Shown in pieces: positions 1 through 10,435 of a DNA stretch of 30,765 nucleotides. The notes under the pieces are model-generated. The model made no database searches. It was not told the DNA's origin and saw nothing but the letters and a program-made list of their open reading frames with translations. This stretch comes from Symbiodinium natans (taxonomy: Eukaryota > Sar > Dinophyceae > Suessiales > Symbiodiniaceae), in contig CAJNDS010000664.1 in the NCBI GenBank assembly GCA_905221605.1, positions 64,001 through 94,765 on the forward strand, read 5' to 3'. Made by a program: the position numbers and the translations under genes. The stretch's first letter is position 1. Each line of letters begins with the position of its first letter.

Positions 1-960
1 CCCAAACAGGACCATATTTCAGAGAAGTGACCATCTATCTTTACCGTCCCAGCTTGAGGATGATCACAGAAGGTCTCGGGCGCTCGAGTCGCAAGCCAAC
101 AACCCCTACCACAGCCCCAGCGCTTCAGTTCGTAGCTGTCCAGGCCCTACAAGCAATGCACAGGCTCAGCTTTTGCGCATGGGTCGCCTTAAGTCATGAT
201 GATACTGGGAGGGCACGATGGCTTCCTTGGTGTCATTCACAGGGCAATCGTGTGCTGAACTAGTCGGAAAACTCACCGCTGTGGTCATCTTGCCCATGCA
301 ACGCGTCACATTCGCAGCGAAAGCAAAGAAAGTGCGAAAGCAACGAAAGTACAAGAGCAGGTGCGACAACCAGTCTGCTTGCGCTGCATCTGCATGCACA
401 TGTGAGGCGCAAGCACCTCTGGAAACTCGCTTTTCAACATCTCGCAACTCCGACAACTCCCCTGAAGCCACAAAACCCAGAGATCTGCCAAGAGCTCACT
501 GTCGCATAATGGCTGAGCCCCACAGGGGATCACTGAACAGAAACAAGCCTTGTCTCGGAGAAGCTTGAAAAGCATCGAGAGAGGGACTCTTTTACCGGCC
601 CTAGCTCAGGAAACCCTGGCAGCGCGCCGACTCTTCTTGGTCAGTCCGCGCCGCTTGAAAGCTACGAGATCCCAGGCGGGATCCCTCGTCGCCCCGAGTC
701 AGAACTCTGGCTCTCCAGGATGGGTTTTACTTGGCTTTCATGGGGTTTCTGAATGGCGTTATAGGGTTCGGAGGGGTTATAGGGCTCATAGGGCGTGTAA
801 GGCTCACAGCATTTAAGAGGGCTTTGTGGAGCTCCTCTTGTTTGTGATCCACTTTCGAGGGCCGGAGGGTTCTCGTTTTGCTACAAACCACAAGACTTCT
901 TCAACCCTCCAAGACACCCCCGACAGCCCTAAACACGAAACCCCAAGCCCTAAAGGCTTC
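1..960. other. Region without a confident gene
   Basis: Open frames overlap on both strands. The only hint of coding is a cysteine-rich minus-strand frame at 306-575, with C-x-C, C-x2-C and C-x3-C pairs (for example GSCRSCEML). It could be a diverged exon of the cysteine-rich family seen further right, but it lacks CPVxC or CPCG and has no convincing splice partners. From about 730 to 960 the sequence decays into imperfect TTAGGG/CCCTAAA-like words. Confidence 0.3.
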
Positions 961-961
961 G

Positions 962-1046
962 GATGTTTCCTCTTATACTAACAGTCCTTACTAGGGATTT
1001 TGGATCCCTATTAAGGGATGTTAGTACAAGGGGGAACATCCCTGCT
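962..1046. repeat. Imperfect palindrome (hairpin element)
   Basis: The left arm (about 962-1003) reads GGATGTTTCCTCTTATACTA and continues; the right arm (about 1008-1046) is its near reverse complement, ending GTACAAGGGGGAACATCC. The arms are about 38 bp with a few mismatches around a short TTTGG loop. A second hairpin with the same arm words is at 24,941-24,999, so this is a dispersed family, probably a MITE-like element or its footprint. Confidence 0.7.
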
Positions 1047-1049
1047 CCA

Positions 1050-1960
1050 CTCTCTTCACGGGAGTGCGCGGTAAGGCAGTGAAGTGAATGAAATGGACGA
1101 ACGAACGGACGCGTGCATGACTTTAATATTTAAAAAAGTGTGAACAGAACGAAGAGAGAATGTGAACACCAAAAGCCTGCGAACTAGAGTACCCGGTACC
1201 AGCTTCCTGGTCTTGGAGATACGTTCATATTGCACCTATGCTTTGGTCTTGGAAATCCGTTCGCTCATTCACTGCGCTTGCAACATTAAGTTCGTGCGCC
1301 ACTTTCATTCTCTTACTTCTCATCTGGTGCTTAAAGAGCGGGTGAAAGAATGAACAAAAGCAAAGTGAACACCTGGCAATGTGGAGATTAATTTCGTGCG
1401 TTGCGTGCACTCTGATCAGTATTCTTATTCTTGGAGAGCACACGTTAAAAATGCAATCGCGCGACAACAATGGATACACGCGATAAAGAAGATAAAGAAG
1501 ACATATTTCGTATGGGGCCTTTTTGCCCCAAGAATATAATCATATAATGCTACGGGAAAATAAATTTACTTATTGTTGTTGCTTGCCTGCATAATACGAA
1601 AAATACTATGCACAGAACCCAACCCTGCAAAACGCAGGCCCGTATTGTGTCTCTTTCTGATTTTTAAAATTATAAGGATAAAGGGGTGAACAGAAAGACG
1701 CAATAAAGTAGTTTATTAATAGGGATACAAATGAACTATATTACGCGGTAGAATCTTATTAATAATCTCACGTGCAACAAGACATCTTTTTGCTACTGCA
1801 TGCGTATCAGTACGATGTCCTTCATTTGGGACACTTCTAGGCGGGCACAGTGAACAAGAGAGCAAAGTTGGGGCAAGCAGGCAATATAGGGGCCTGCATA
1901 ATTAGAACAGGGTTTTGGGGTTATTATAGTATAATTACAAAGGGGCCATAAGGGAATACT
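1050..1960. other. AT-rich stretch, no gene seen
   Basis: No frame with coding character was found. An imperfect local duplication of a GGTCTTGGA-ATACGTTC type word lies at about 1,208-1,265. The rest is AT-rich, with many stops in all frames. Confidence 0.4.
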
Positions 1961-2047
1961 AGTAGTAATTATTCCGACCCCTTTAGTACATCCCTTAAGA
2001 TGACGGGTGAGCTCCCTAATGGCAATACCCTGTGAGCTAGGAAGCTA

Positions 2048-2356
2048 GTGAATTGCCAAAAACTGATGGTTGGTTCGTTCCTGAACAATCCAACGACGAA
2101 AGAGAGGCTCTCTTTCAAGTACAGCGGAAGGAGAGGTTGGCTCATTGCATGCAAGTTTGAAGGCAATGAAGGTTCCTGTTCAACTATACATGACTTGGAG
2201 CTAGGTACCCCCATTGGCGAGCCTCCTCATGGAAATATAGTTTCTACCTTCAGGAGCACTGTACTTAGACTTAGTGTCGCTACAGGAAATGGAGTGCCGA
2301 TTGTTTTGACTGTGGGCTCGTATGACTTGCGTCATCCGCGCAGGCTCGGTGAGTAA
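2048..2356 (+). CDS. Unassigned open frame
   Basis: A plus-strand frame of about 100 codons with a protein-like mix of residues (for example GNEGSCSTIHDLELGTPIGE). It ends in TAA and has no recognised domain. The reverse strand is also open over much of the stretch. It could be an exon, a remnant of a mobile element, or chance. A second open stretch at 2,682-2,906 (ending in TAA) has the same status. Confidence 0.2.
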   Translation: MNCQKLMVGSFLNNPTTKERLSFKYSGRRGWLIACKFEGNEGSCSTIHDLELGTPIGEPPHGNIVSTFRSTVLRLSVATGNGVPIVLTVGSYDLRHPRRLGE

Positions 2357-2906
2357 AAAGGCGCTGGCCACAGGTCTATGCCAATGCGTTGGCCAGCAGC
2401 GACCCACGCGCACTGCGGATGAACAAGCACCCAAACAAGCAGAGCAGAGGCTGCACAGCTTGTGGCCACTCTGCTGAGCGCCGGCCCGACAAACCACCAG
2501 GGCACGAAAGCGGGTCAGGACACGATGGATATGAATAGGTCCTCAATAGGCTACCAATAGATCATGTTTTCTAGCGGGCACTTATCCCTCGCAACAAAAT
2601 GAAGTCCTCACATTAAACATTAAACAAATAAACCCAATACATACCCTGAACTCGATTAGTGGCTACGGCACATGCTGGCACTTGCATCTAAGCAGGGGAG
2701 ATGCCCCACTTTTGACGGATCGCGCCTCTCTGTTGCGCATGTCAGCGGGGGGGTTAATTCTACTTTCGGGAACCCTGTTCACACAAGGAACCCCATCAAC
2801 CTCGAAAAAAACAATGCCTTTTTTCCTTTGCGGGGATGAACTTGGGAAGCTAGGGGTGGCAACTGAAGCGCAGATTGGGGCTAAGCTAAAGATCAAGTTC
2901 TTGTAA

Positions 2907-3900
2907 CAAGCGCCTTTCTGCCAGAAGCAATCTTTGACTTAGGACCTAGGGAGTTTACGACCATACCAATCAGCATTGCAGCAGCCAAAATTTCTACACC
3001 TCCAGCATAAGCACATGCAATATCAGGTGATTATGAGAAATCTTCCCTTCGTGCTTGGGGCCGGGCACTCAATCTTATTTCTTTGGCGCGGGGTCCTCAA
3101 CTTCAAGCCGGTCAGCAAGAGCATTGACCCCGCATCACGTTGTGCATTCAAACAGTTGCAATAAAGTCGAAAGATGCTTAGCCTCTTGTGCGTGTGTGAC
3201 GCGGATGTTGTCAATCTGAACCTGTCAGTTCTAGCTGCTAGTCGATTCGAGGATGGCTTCACCCATACCGCGCCCACCGAATTTCAAACAACATTCTCAA
3301 CATCTCATGCGCAGTTTCCTGTCGTGGTGCATGGTGCCTCCCAGCACGATCAGCACTGAATCAATGAGACAAAGGTGCCTGCAACAAGATCCTTCTCAAA
3401 TTGGAGCTTTGGAAACTGGGCACGTCAGCCATCCTCCCCCTTCCGCAAAGTCCTGAAGAGACAACGGCTTGAACGGCTCGGGCGCTGAACCAGTGCTTGG
3501 GGCTTGGGTTGCACTTCTCTACTGGTAGCTGGCGCAGGTGTGCAGGGTGGACAAGCTGGTTGGCTCGTGACCCCGCAGGAAGTGTACGAAGTGTACATGT
3601 ACTTGTTTGCCAACATTCTCCATCACAGGCCCCTCCTCAGCCGCACGTCCACAAGTATTTCTCTGCGAAAGACACGCGCTTCCTATGGTATGTTGCAATC
3701 CACTAGATAACAGCAACGTAGCCTAAGCCCACTGTGAGCAACAGGGTTCGACACGACAAAAAAATCGAATCCCCCTTCCCGCCAGCGAATGGCTTGCGAA
3801 CGCTTTGTGCACGCTTTGTCTCCGAACCCCGCAACCAGGAAACGAGAAACCTTGTGTCACATCTTGGAAGGAAAAACAAGGCAGCCAAGCCCGGATTGCC
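2907..3900. other. No confident gene
   Basis: Overlapping short frames on both strands. A minus-strand stretch near 3,560-3,500 gives ACPPCTPAPATS, which resembles the CPRPCTPADE exon of array 2 at 11,993-12,073, but no full exon with consistent splice sites could be drawn. Confidence 0.25.
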
Positions 3901-3904
3901 TGCT

Positions 3905-4264
3905 CTACTGCAGGAGCATCATGGCCAGGGTTGAGAGAATCGCGATGAGCACGGGTCTGGCAGGGACGCGCAGGAACGTCGACATTCCAAAGCATGCCAA
4001 GGACGCGTCACAAGACCTCCACCTCAAAAGAAAACACTCTGGGAACGAGGAACTGCCTGTCTGGTGAGCTGCTGGTGAGGAGGAACTCCTCAGCTGGTCA
4101 CAACTCCGCATCACTTGGATGCAAGGGAATTCCAATTCGCGTGCCAGATCATGCCAGATCTGTGTCAACTTCAGGCCAGCTTCTGTAGTCGACATTGTTG
4201 TCGATGTTGAGCTAGTAGCAGTTTCCTGGTGGAGCGAATCTTCAACAACAACATCTTCAGCCAC
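3905..4264 (-). CDS. Ser/Thr-rich exon with C-terminal hydrophobic end, unknown protein
   Basis: A 119-codon open frame ending in TAG. The first third is rich in Ser, Thr and acidic residues (ETATSSTSTTMSTT). The middle has an amphipathic piece (LTQIWHDLARELEF). The last 25 residues are hydrophobic (PVLIAILSTLAMMLL), so the frame could end in a membrane segment. There is no in-frame ATG at its left edge, so it is probably entered by splicing, perhaps from the exon at 4,280-4,455. No family is recognised. It may be the last exon of a small minus-strand gene. Confidence 0.4.
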   Translation of the reverse strand: MAEDVVVEDSLHQETATSSTSTTMSTTEAGLKLTQIWHDLARELEFPCIQVMRSCDQLRSSSSPAAHQTGSSSFPECFLLRWRSCDASLACFGMSTFLRVPARPVLIAILSTLAMMLLQ

Positions 4265-4279
4265 TTCAGTCCAAGGTTA

Positions 4280-4455
4280 AAACGTAAAACGGTGAGAAAT
4301 CAGCAACACCATGTGACCCCCATCGCCAAGTCTCCGAGCTGGTGGCATTTCCGTCAGCCATCGATGTGCTTCCTTCCGTTGACGTTGTGCCAGCCTGAAA
4401 GTCTCAAGCTCAAGGAAGATTCGCTGACGCTCGATGGCTTGGATGTGGGTACATA
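4280..4455 (-). CDS. Possible coiled-coil exon
   Basis: The frame contains a strongly charged amphipathic run (IERQRIFLELETFRLAQRQR, continuing KEAHRWLTE) typical of an alpha-helical coiled coil. It is much more protein-like than the other five frames here. It lies directly upstream, on the minus strand, of the Ser/Thr-rich frame at 3,905-4,264 and may be joined to it. Its ends are not resolved: the right side runs into the AT microsatellite tract. Confidence 0.35.
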
Positions 4456-4499
4456 AGCTCAACCCCCACATGTTGCCGTCTGTATGCCAAAGCGCGCTC

Positions 4500-5040
4500 T
4501 GTGTGTATATGTATATATAGATATACATATATATATATATTTATTTATTTATTTTTATTGATGTATTTATTTATCTATTTATTTATTTATTATTTATTTG
4601 TATTTTTGTTTGTATTTAAGTATTTGTCTATATCTATATTTATATTTATATTTATATTTACATGTATATTTATATTTATGTTTATCTGTATAACTATATT
4701 TATATCTATCTATTTATGTATACTTATATGTATATATTTATATTTTATATTGTATCTATATTTATAGTTATATTTATATATTTTTTTAATTTGTATTTAT
4801 GTTTCTAATTTTCTATAGTTGTATTTATATTGAAATCTATATTTATAACATATCTATATCTATATTTATATTTCTATTTCTATTTTCATTTTGAAAAAAT
4901 AAGTGTATATATATATATATGTGTGTATTACCTTACTATATCATACTCTACTCTACTATACTCTACTATACTCTACTATACTCTACTATACTCTACTCTA
5001 CTATACTATACTATACTATATATACACATAACAAATTAAT
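4500..5040. repeat. AT-rich microsatellite tract (TATTTA/TATA and CTCTACTATA types)
   Basis: More than 500 bp of TATATA, TATTTA and TATTTATAT words, then a regular CTCTACTATA / TACTATA stretch at about 4,940-5,022. The open frames within it (IYIYIYLF and similar) are low-complexity artefacts. Confidence 0.85.
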
Positions 5041-5295
5041 ATCCAAATATTGTTTATACACTTCATAAATATGTAGAATACATATTGTACATACAGGTAT
5101 GGCTTTTTGTTCTTTTTATAATTTGTTATATTCGTATTATGATTCATGATGATACTTCTATTTCTCTGGACAATGCTCCCACCCGTTTCTGCGCCAAGGC
5201 ACAGCGGTCGTTGTCGTCGTGGTCGTCGTGGTCGTGGTCGTGGTCGTGGTGGTCGGGGTCGTGATGCCCTAGGCAAGGTAGCCAAAGTTGATCTG

Positions 5296-5353
5296 CCTAA
5301 ACCCTAAACCCTAAACCCTAAACCCTAAACCCCAAACCCTAAACCCTAAACCC
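5296..5353. repeat. Interstitial telomere-type repeat, CCCTAAA orientation
   Basis: About eight CCCTAAA heptamers, one or two with a single change. It is followed 108 bp later by a block in the opposite orientation (5,461-5,532), so the two form a head-to-head pair. Confidence 0.9.
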
Positions 5354-5460
5354 AACCAGAATCTCTAATGAAGCTCAGCTGCCAGAGCCGCCTCGCAAGC
5401 AAACAGGGGCGGGCATACACGCTCTAGCCTCTCAAAAGTCCTATGAGAACCCGTTTGGGC

Positions 5461-5532
5461 TTAGTGGGTTTGGGTTTAGGGTTTAGGGGTTTAGGGTTTA
5501 GGGGTTCAGGGGTTTGGTGTTTAGGGTTTAGG
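5461..5532. repeat. Interstitial telomere-type repeat, TTTAGGG orientation
   Basis: Degenerate TTTAGGG/TTTAGGGG heptamers and octamers in the orientation opposite to the block at 5,296-5,353. Confidence 0.85.
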
Positions 5533-5539
5533 TTGTCAC

Positions 5540-6820
5540 GTTTAGAGTTGCATAGTTGTACAAGAACAAGGAGATCATGTTGCTCATGAATCAGCCTCCT
5601 CAACCCCATAGAACCGGAACCCCTGCACCCGGCAAGAAAGGACCCCTCGTCCGCCTTTGTCTTCTCCTGGACCGCCTCGACACGCGACTTGACTTGCTGA
5701 GTCTTGGAGGTCATGGCCACGCCAGCCTACGAAGCCGAATCCCTCAGCCTACGAGAGAGGGGGAGGCGGGGGAGGAGCGCTGAAGGGGTTTGGAGGTTTT
5801 GGGTTTGGGATTTTGGGGCCTTATGGCGTCTGGACTTCATGGGTTGAGGGCTTGGGGCTCGCCAGCAAGTGGCAGGGTGGGGCAAGCGAACTGGGAAGCA
5901 GAACAATGATAAAAAAAGTGTTTCAAGGAATTTAGTTAACATAAATGATTTAATTGATGCAAACTAAGAGTAATTTAAGTGTCCAGATTCCTGGCCCCTG
6001 ACCCGAAAAATAGTTGAATTAATGCAAAAAACTTTGCTAATTTACTTAATCTACTTAGTTCAAGTACTTGAATTAATTGAATTCGTTTAAGTAATTAATA
6101 ATGTAAATAATTTGTTTACATTAATTGAACTGGCCATCAGTTAAAATAATTACATCACTTAAACAAATTAAACTCTCAAACAAAGGGGATCCTAGAGCGC
6201 AGACGGTAAGGAACGTAGCGCTTAGGGCTTAGGGCTAAAGGTTTTGGGCTTAAGGTTTCTTTAACAAGAGAAGGGTTTCCATTTTGCAGTTGCACAGTGC
6301 GCCTGGCAAATCGAATCATAAGAACAGTACACAAAATAATAATATGAAATCTAGGATTGTCAGTATCCTAATTCTCTCTCCAAGAGAAAGAAACGGTAGG
6401 ACCTTCATCAGATTTGATATGAGATGTCATGGGGTAATTCTGCCGGTGATGAGAACTGCCCTTGACCAACTCTATACTTTTAAAGTGAAAGCGGTTATCT
6501 AATCATCTTGTAGTTGTGTAACGTAGTTGCTTACAGTTCCTGCATGAGGATGCATGCAATCCGACGCACCCTCATCCGATGTCAACTCTGTTGGGTCTAA
6601 ATAAGATTTGATCGGAGAGAGGGGAGGGGGAGGGGGGGCGGGGTTGCTCAAAGCCGAAGCACCCCAACCACTTCACCCCCAAAAAAACAAGAAGAGCGCC
6701 AAGTAAACCCTGTGTCCCCAAGAGGACCTGCCTCACTCAAATAACGAATCCCGGGTTTGAAACATTGGGACGCCGAAAAGGTCCAGAAGGATCAGCAGCT
6801 ATTCACGTGCCCCTTGAACC
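5540..6820. other. Region without a confident gene
   Basis: Short overlapping frames and degenerate GGGTTT words (5,786-5,860 and 6,217-6,260), then an AT-rich stretch at 5,900-6,180 dense in TTAATTGAA-type words. A plus-strand frame at 6,284-6,502 (about 72 codons, ending in TAA, containing RNGRTFIRFDMRCHGVILPV) is protein-like but unrecognised and is not called as a gene. Confidence 0.4.
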
Positions 6821-6942
6821 CTACACCCTAAACCTAAACCCTAAACCCTAAACCCTAACCCTAAATCCTAAACCCTAACCCTAAACCCTAAACCCTCAAC
6901 CCTCAACCCTAAACCCTAAAGCCCAAGCCCTAAACCCTACCC
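6817..6942. repeat. Interstitial telomere-type repeat, CCCTAAA orientation
   Basis: About sixteen heptamer or hexamer units, mostly CCCTAAA with CCCTAA and CCCTCAA variants. Confidence 0.9.
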
Positions 6943-7094
6943 TGAGAAGGGACAGAGGGCTTTGGCTTCCAAAGGGCCTTGGTGTCCACATTTCCCATGG
7001 AAGACAAGGCGTTCACCATGCCGGCACTGCTACTCTTGACCTGGCTGGGCGTAAGACTGGCTGGTTCTTAGTAGGTTATGAGGGAGTGAGGTAC

Positions 7095-7225
7095 CCTATA
7101 TAATCCCTTAAAGGGTATATGTATATATATATATATATATGTACATATATGATCCCTTAAAGGGTATATATCTATATACGTCTATATATATATATATATA
7201 TTTGTTTATTTATTTATTTATTATA
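7095..7225. repeat. Two CCCTTAAAGGGTATA palindromes in TA microsatellite
   Basis: The 11-bp perfect palindrome CCCTTAAAGGG is at 7,105-7,115 and 7,154-7,164, each followed by TATAT runs. The same palindrome followed by TATA or TATAC is at 25,149-25,159 and 27,383-27,393. Confidence 0.8.
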
Positions 7226-7340
7226 TACATATACACGTAATTTCGGGCTGGTTTCCGGCTTCAGGTCCAGGATGTAAGGCTAGTAAACCTCAGAATCAGA
7301 ACCGAAAACTTCTGCATGCACTCTCTCTTCGCCAGAGATC

Positions 7341-7592
7341 GTGATCTGCGTGGAGATGTTTGGGCTGCGAGGGGATCTGTATGACTGTATTCAAGAGGCC
7401 AATTCAGCACCCCCGCGTGCTTCAATTCAGGAGTGGGTGAACCATGTTTACCGCACCTTTCCCGAACAGCACAACCTGGATGGTCGCCACTTAGGAAGGG
7501 ACAGAGGCAAAGTAAATTTCTGGCAAGGCAGGAGAAGTCTGTTCTTTGGGGCACCTAATCACCCTAGAAGACACGCCGTTCTGATGCACTGA
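7341..7592 (+). CDS. Unassigned open frame (either strand may be coding)
   Basis: An 84-codon plus-strand frame starting at a GTG codon, ending in TGA, with a balanced composition (FGLRGDLYDCIQEANSA). The opposite strand is also open and contains a good acceptor, followed by a frame with C-x4-E-R-C-G-K spacing that could continue array 2 after the exon at 7,637-7,679. The two readings cannot be separated by eye. Confidence 0.25.
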   Translation: MICVEMFGLRGDLYDCIQEANSAPPRASIQEWVNHVYRTFPEQHNLDGRHLGRDRGKVNFWQGRRSLFFGAPNHPRRHAVLMH

Positions 7593-7636
7593 TGTAACGA
7601 CACATGGTGTGTGCAACGTTGCCGTTGTTGTCTTAC

Positions 7637-7679
7637 GGGCAACGCTCGCAAACAGACATGCCGATTATTCCGGGGGCAC
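7637..7679 (-). CDS. Array 2 exon: module middle part (GxxG...VCERC)
   Basis: A 43-bp exon, acceptor AAGCAG, donor GTAAGA. The peptide APGIIGMSVCERC matches the middle-module pattern (small residue-P-x6/7-C) of the exons at 21,300-21,354 and 26,032-26,083. Like those it begins with two bases of a split codon and ends in phase 2. The preceding exon at 7,787-7,847 ends in phase 1, so the frame is kept. This is the last exon of array 2 called with some confidence. Confidence 0.5.
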
Positions 7680-7786
7680 CTGCTTCTTCATCTGTTCCGC
7701 CACGGCTGATGGTGAGACAGATGTAGCTCCTGGCTAGACCCAGGCGATCTATGACAATCACGATAATTACCGCAGCTGCCTTGAAC

Positions 7787-7847
7787 TATATTCGCAATAC
7801 CGCTTCTCTTGCTCTGAACCGGAGGTCCTGCATTTGAGATGCTGTAC
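7787..7847 (-). CDS. Array 2 exon: EQ-x-YC module start, first cysteine missing
   Basis: A 61-bp exon in phase 0, ending in phase 1 at a GT donor. The peptide contains LKCRTSGSEQEKRYCEY, which fits the C-x-EQ-x-YC part of the module (compare CPLRCSAEEQYC at 22,473-22,571). The first Cys-Pro is replaced by Gln-His, and the spacer between cysteines is 9 rather than 6, so this copy is diverged or partly decayed. Confidence 0.45.
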
Positions 7848-8141
7848 CTCGGCTAGCGATGCCAGCATCGCAGTCAGAACATCAAAATGATTGTAGCCAA
7901 TTGTAACAAATCGTATCATCGACAGTCGCTGCTACAACCTTGAATACATGCAACTCACGCAACCAGAGTGACCCTGAGAACTTCGAAAACCGAAACAGGT
8001 TCCTAAACATCCCCACGACTCCCTACACATCCCCCCACCCACAAACCTTCAGTAGGTTGTTGGCCTCTAAGCTAAGTGAGGATTTCCTAAGGTATTGGGG
8101 TCCTTCTAAAAAGGACTGTTGGGGGGAACATAGTAAGGGCC

Positions 8142-8195
8142 CCTAAACCCTAAACCCTAAACCCTAAACCCTAAACCCTAAACCCTAAACCCTAC
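8142..8195. repeat. Interstitial telomere-type repeat, CCCTAAA orientation
   Basis: Seven almost perfect CCCTAAA units. They are bracketed by GGGG-rich flanks (ACATAGTAAGGGC on the left, CTACTATGGGGGG on the right) that are partly inverted copies of each other, as if the heptamers had been inserted into a small palindrome. Confidence 0.9.
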
Positions 8196-8389
8196 TATGG
8201 GGGGGAAACTATCCTAAGGGTACCCCTATCTTCGTCAAAGTGGCGACAGTACGGAGCCGCTCCCCGAGAGCCACCGGCCACCGAGGCGTCGGGCGCCGCC
8301 CTTCAGGGCCAGCGAGGACTGGAGCCTGGGACTCAGGCGGATGCCGAAGCCCTGGATGCACGCTTTCTCCAGGGATCTTCGGGAATTTA

Positions 8390-8445
8390 GGGTTTACAGT
8401 AGGGTTTAGGGTTTAGGGTTTAGGGTTTAGGGTTCAGGGTTTGGT
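8390..8445. repeat. Interstitial telomere-type repeat, TTTAGGG orientation
   Basis: About seven TTTAGGG units with minor changes, about 200 bp from a block of opposite orientation (8,142-8,195). Confidence 0.9.
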
Positions 8446-8599
8446 TGGGTGTGACTTTGGGGTTGCTTAGGATTGAGGGCTTCAAGCTTGGAGGTTTGGG
8501 GTTGAGCGATTTTGCGGGCCCTTGCACCCTAATTTCCCCACCCTGCTCTTGACCTTTGCTGGTGGAGGCACCCACTGGGCAGCTGCAGCTGGGCGTTCA

Positions 8600-8702
8600 G
8601 CAGGACCCGCGCGTCCTCCAAAATGGGCGACCCAGGGCCCAAGAAACAATAGTTGCCGGACGGCGCACGCTTCCGCATGCTTCCACAAGTTAGAGCACAT
8701 CG
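8600..8702 (-). CDS. Array 2 exon: CALTC module start
   Basis: After an acceptor (CACATGAG) the frame gives RCALTCGSMRKRAPSGNYCF. This is the CPVTC-x(n)-C-F module start with Ala for Pro and a spacer longer by several residues. The donor is not clear, so the left end is approximate. It lies just 3' (minus strand) of the 9.15-11.43 kb element, as expected if the element sits in an intron of array 2. Confidence 0.45.
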
Positions 8703-8877
8703 CTCATGTGAATTTCTGACACCAAACACTCCCGAAATGCGCGCCTCGGACTTGCCTTGAGCATCCGAACTGGTCCTCACTGGGACGTCATTGCGCGTCT
8801 GCGGGGGCCCGCGCCATTTCTCGCACAATCGACACATCGACTGTGATTTCGATGTGTTCTAAGCTACTGCAGAAGGC

Positions 8878-9136
8878 TCAGAGCTGAGTCCCATGCGTCG
8901 CAAGCGTCAAGATCCTGGGCTTGGGCGGGGGATGGCAGGGGTTCAAGGCTGAAAGCGTCAAAGGGCTTTTAAGACCTATTCTGAATGTTTCTGACATTCT
9001 CAGATTCTCGGCCCTAGTCAACATTGCTGACGTCCCTGCTGATTCGGATGCCCCGGCTGGCCCAAGCGTCACTGTCGACGACTGCTTCTCACCGCTGCTG
9101 ACGGCGGTGGAGTTGCCGCTGCTTCCAGTGTTGTAA
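8878..9136. other. Ambiguous stretch open on both strands
   Basis: The plus-strand frame 8,921-9,136 is protein-like (NVSDILRFSALVNIADVPAD, ending in TAA). The minus strand is also open and contains a G-H-P-N word reminiscent of the cysteine-rich module. Neither has splice or homology support. Confidence 0.2.
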
Positions 9137-9311
9137 AGGTCCTGCCATACATATATATATATATATATATGCTACCCCCCCCCCCCATGGACCTACCAAT
9201 TTCCTTGGGTAAAACCAATGTTTTCCATGATTTTCGTGATCTGAGGCTCTCTCCCAGCCACCATTTCTCGAGGTAGTACCAAGCAACAAACTCGAATCCT
9301 GCAAAATCTCG

Positions 9312-9508
9312 AGGGAGTACCAAAACCTCCTTATAATCAATCACGCCCCAATATGCAAGACATGACATCTGTCCTAAAAACACTACCTTAGCTACGATAT
9401 CTCAAACAATCATCCCCCGATAAGCAAGACCTAATATCTATACTAAACCTGTACCTTAGCAACATATCTTAAGACATCACGCCCTAAGGCTCCTACCAAT
9501 TTAATAAG
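9312..9508. repeat. Direct repeat, copy 1 (about 195 bp)
   Basis: It begins GAGGGAGTACCAAAACCTCC and runs to the CTCCTACCAATTTAATAAGG stretch. Copy 2 is at 10,137-10,334 with about 95 percent identity by eye. The copies are about 825 bp apart and the same way round. Confidence 0.85.
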
Positions 9509-10130
9509 GTTCCTATCAATTTCAACAGGATTCTTATGCATGTTACTGGGATTCGCATAGGATTCTCATTAATTTTAAAGGATTCCTATTGGATTAGGCT
9601 CATACTAGTTTAGTAGGATTCCTATCAGTTCTTGTTAAAGGATTCTATTGTTTTTTAAGGCCTATTGGTTCCTATTGATTTAGAAAGATTCCTTCTTGTT
9701 TTAATAGGATTCCTGTGACTTGTAACCCGGGTTGTTTCCAACTTGTTAAGGTTCCTATTCATTTTAATAGGCTTCCTATTAACTGTTGTCCGGTCCCGAT
9801 AATTCAATAGAGGATTCCTATTTACTTTCATAGGATCCCAATCAAGTTTCATAGGGTTCCTAATTATTAATAAGGCCCCTATTTTCTGTAATAAGAGTCC
9901 TATCAATTTTAATCAGACTCTTATTCATGTTAATGGGGTTCGTGTTAATATTAAAGGGATCTCATTCACTTTCAAGGGATTCCTGTTGGTTTAGGCTCAT
10001 GTTCATTTTAATCGGTTTGTCTAAAGGTTCACGTTATTTCTTATAGGAGTCCGATTGGTTCCTATTAATTTGAGTAGGGTTCCTCTTCAGTTTAATAGGA
10101 TTCCTACAAATCCTATTAATTCTACGAAAA
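9480..10130. repeat. Field of degenerate AGGATTCCTATT-type repeats
   Basis: Dozens of imperfect units of about 20-40 bp built from TTAATAGGATTCCTATT, GGTTCCTATTGATTT and GGCTCATACTAG words follow each other with no fixed period. The series resumes at 10,335-10,435 after copy 2 of the direct repeat. It looks like an old, decayed tandem array. Confidence 0.75.
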
Positions 10131-10136
10131 TGTTGG

Positions 10137-10334
10137 GAGAGTACCAAAACCTCCTTACAATCAATCACGCCCCAATACGCAAGACATGACATCTGTCCTA
10201 AAAACACTACCTTAGCTACGATATCTCAAACAATCATCCCCCGATAAGCAAGTCCTAACATCTATACTAACACTGTACCTTAGCAACATATCTTAAGACA
10301 TCACGCCCTAAGGCTCCTACCAATTTAATAAGGT
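10137..10334. repeat. Direct repeat, copy 2
   Basis: The second copy of the block at 9,312-9,508. It differs by scattered substitutions (for example TTACAATC for TTATAATC) and runs into the same AGGATTCC field. Confidence 0.85.
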
Positions 10335-10435
10335 AGGATTCTTATGCATGTTACTGGGATTCGCGTAGGATTCTCATTGATTTGAAGGGATTCCTATTGG
10401 ATTAGGCTCATACTAGTTTTGTAGGATGTTAGAGG

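Noticed and set aside
4500-5040. Tyr/Ile/Phe-rich frames resembling membrane segments
   Set aside because: Translation of TATTTA microsatellite DNA.
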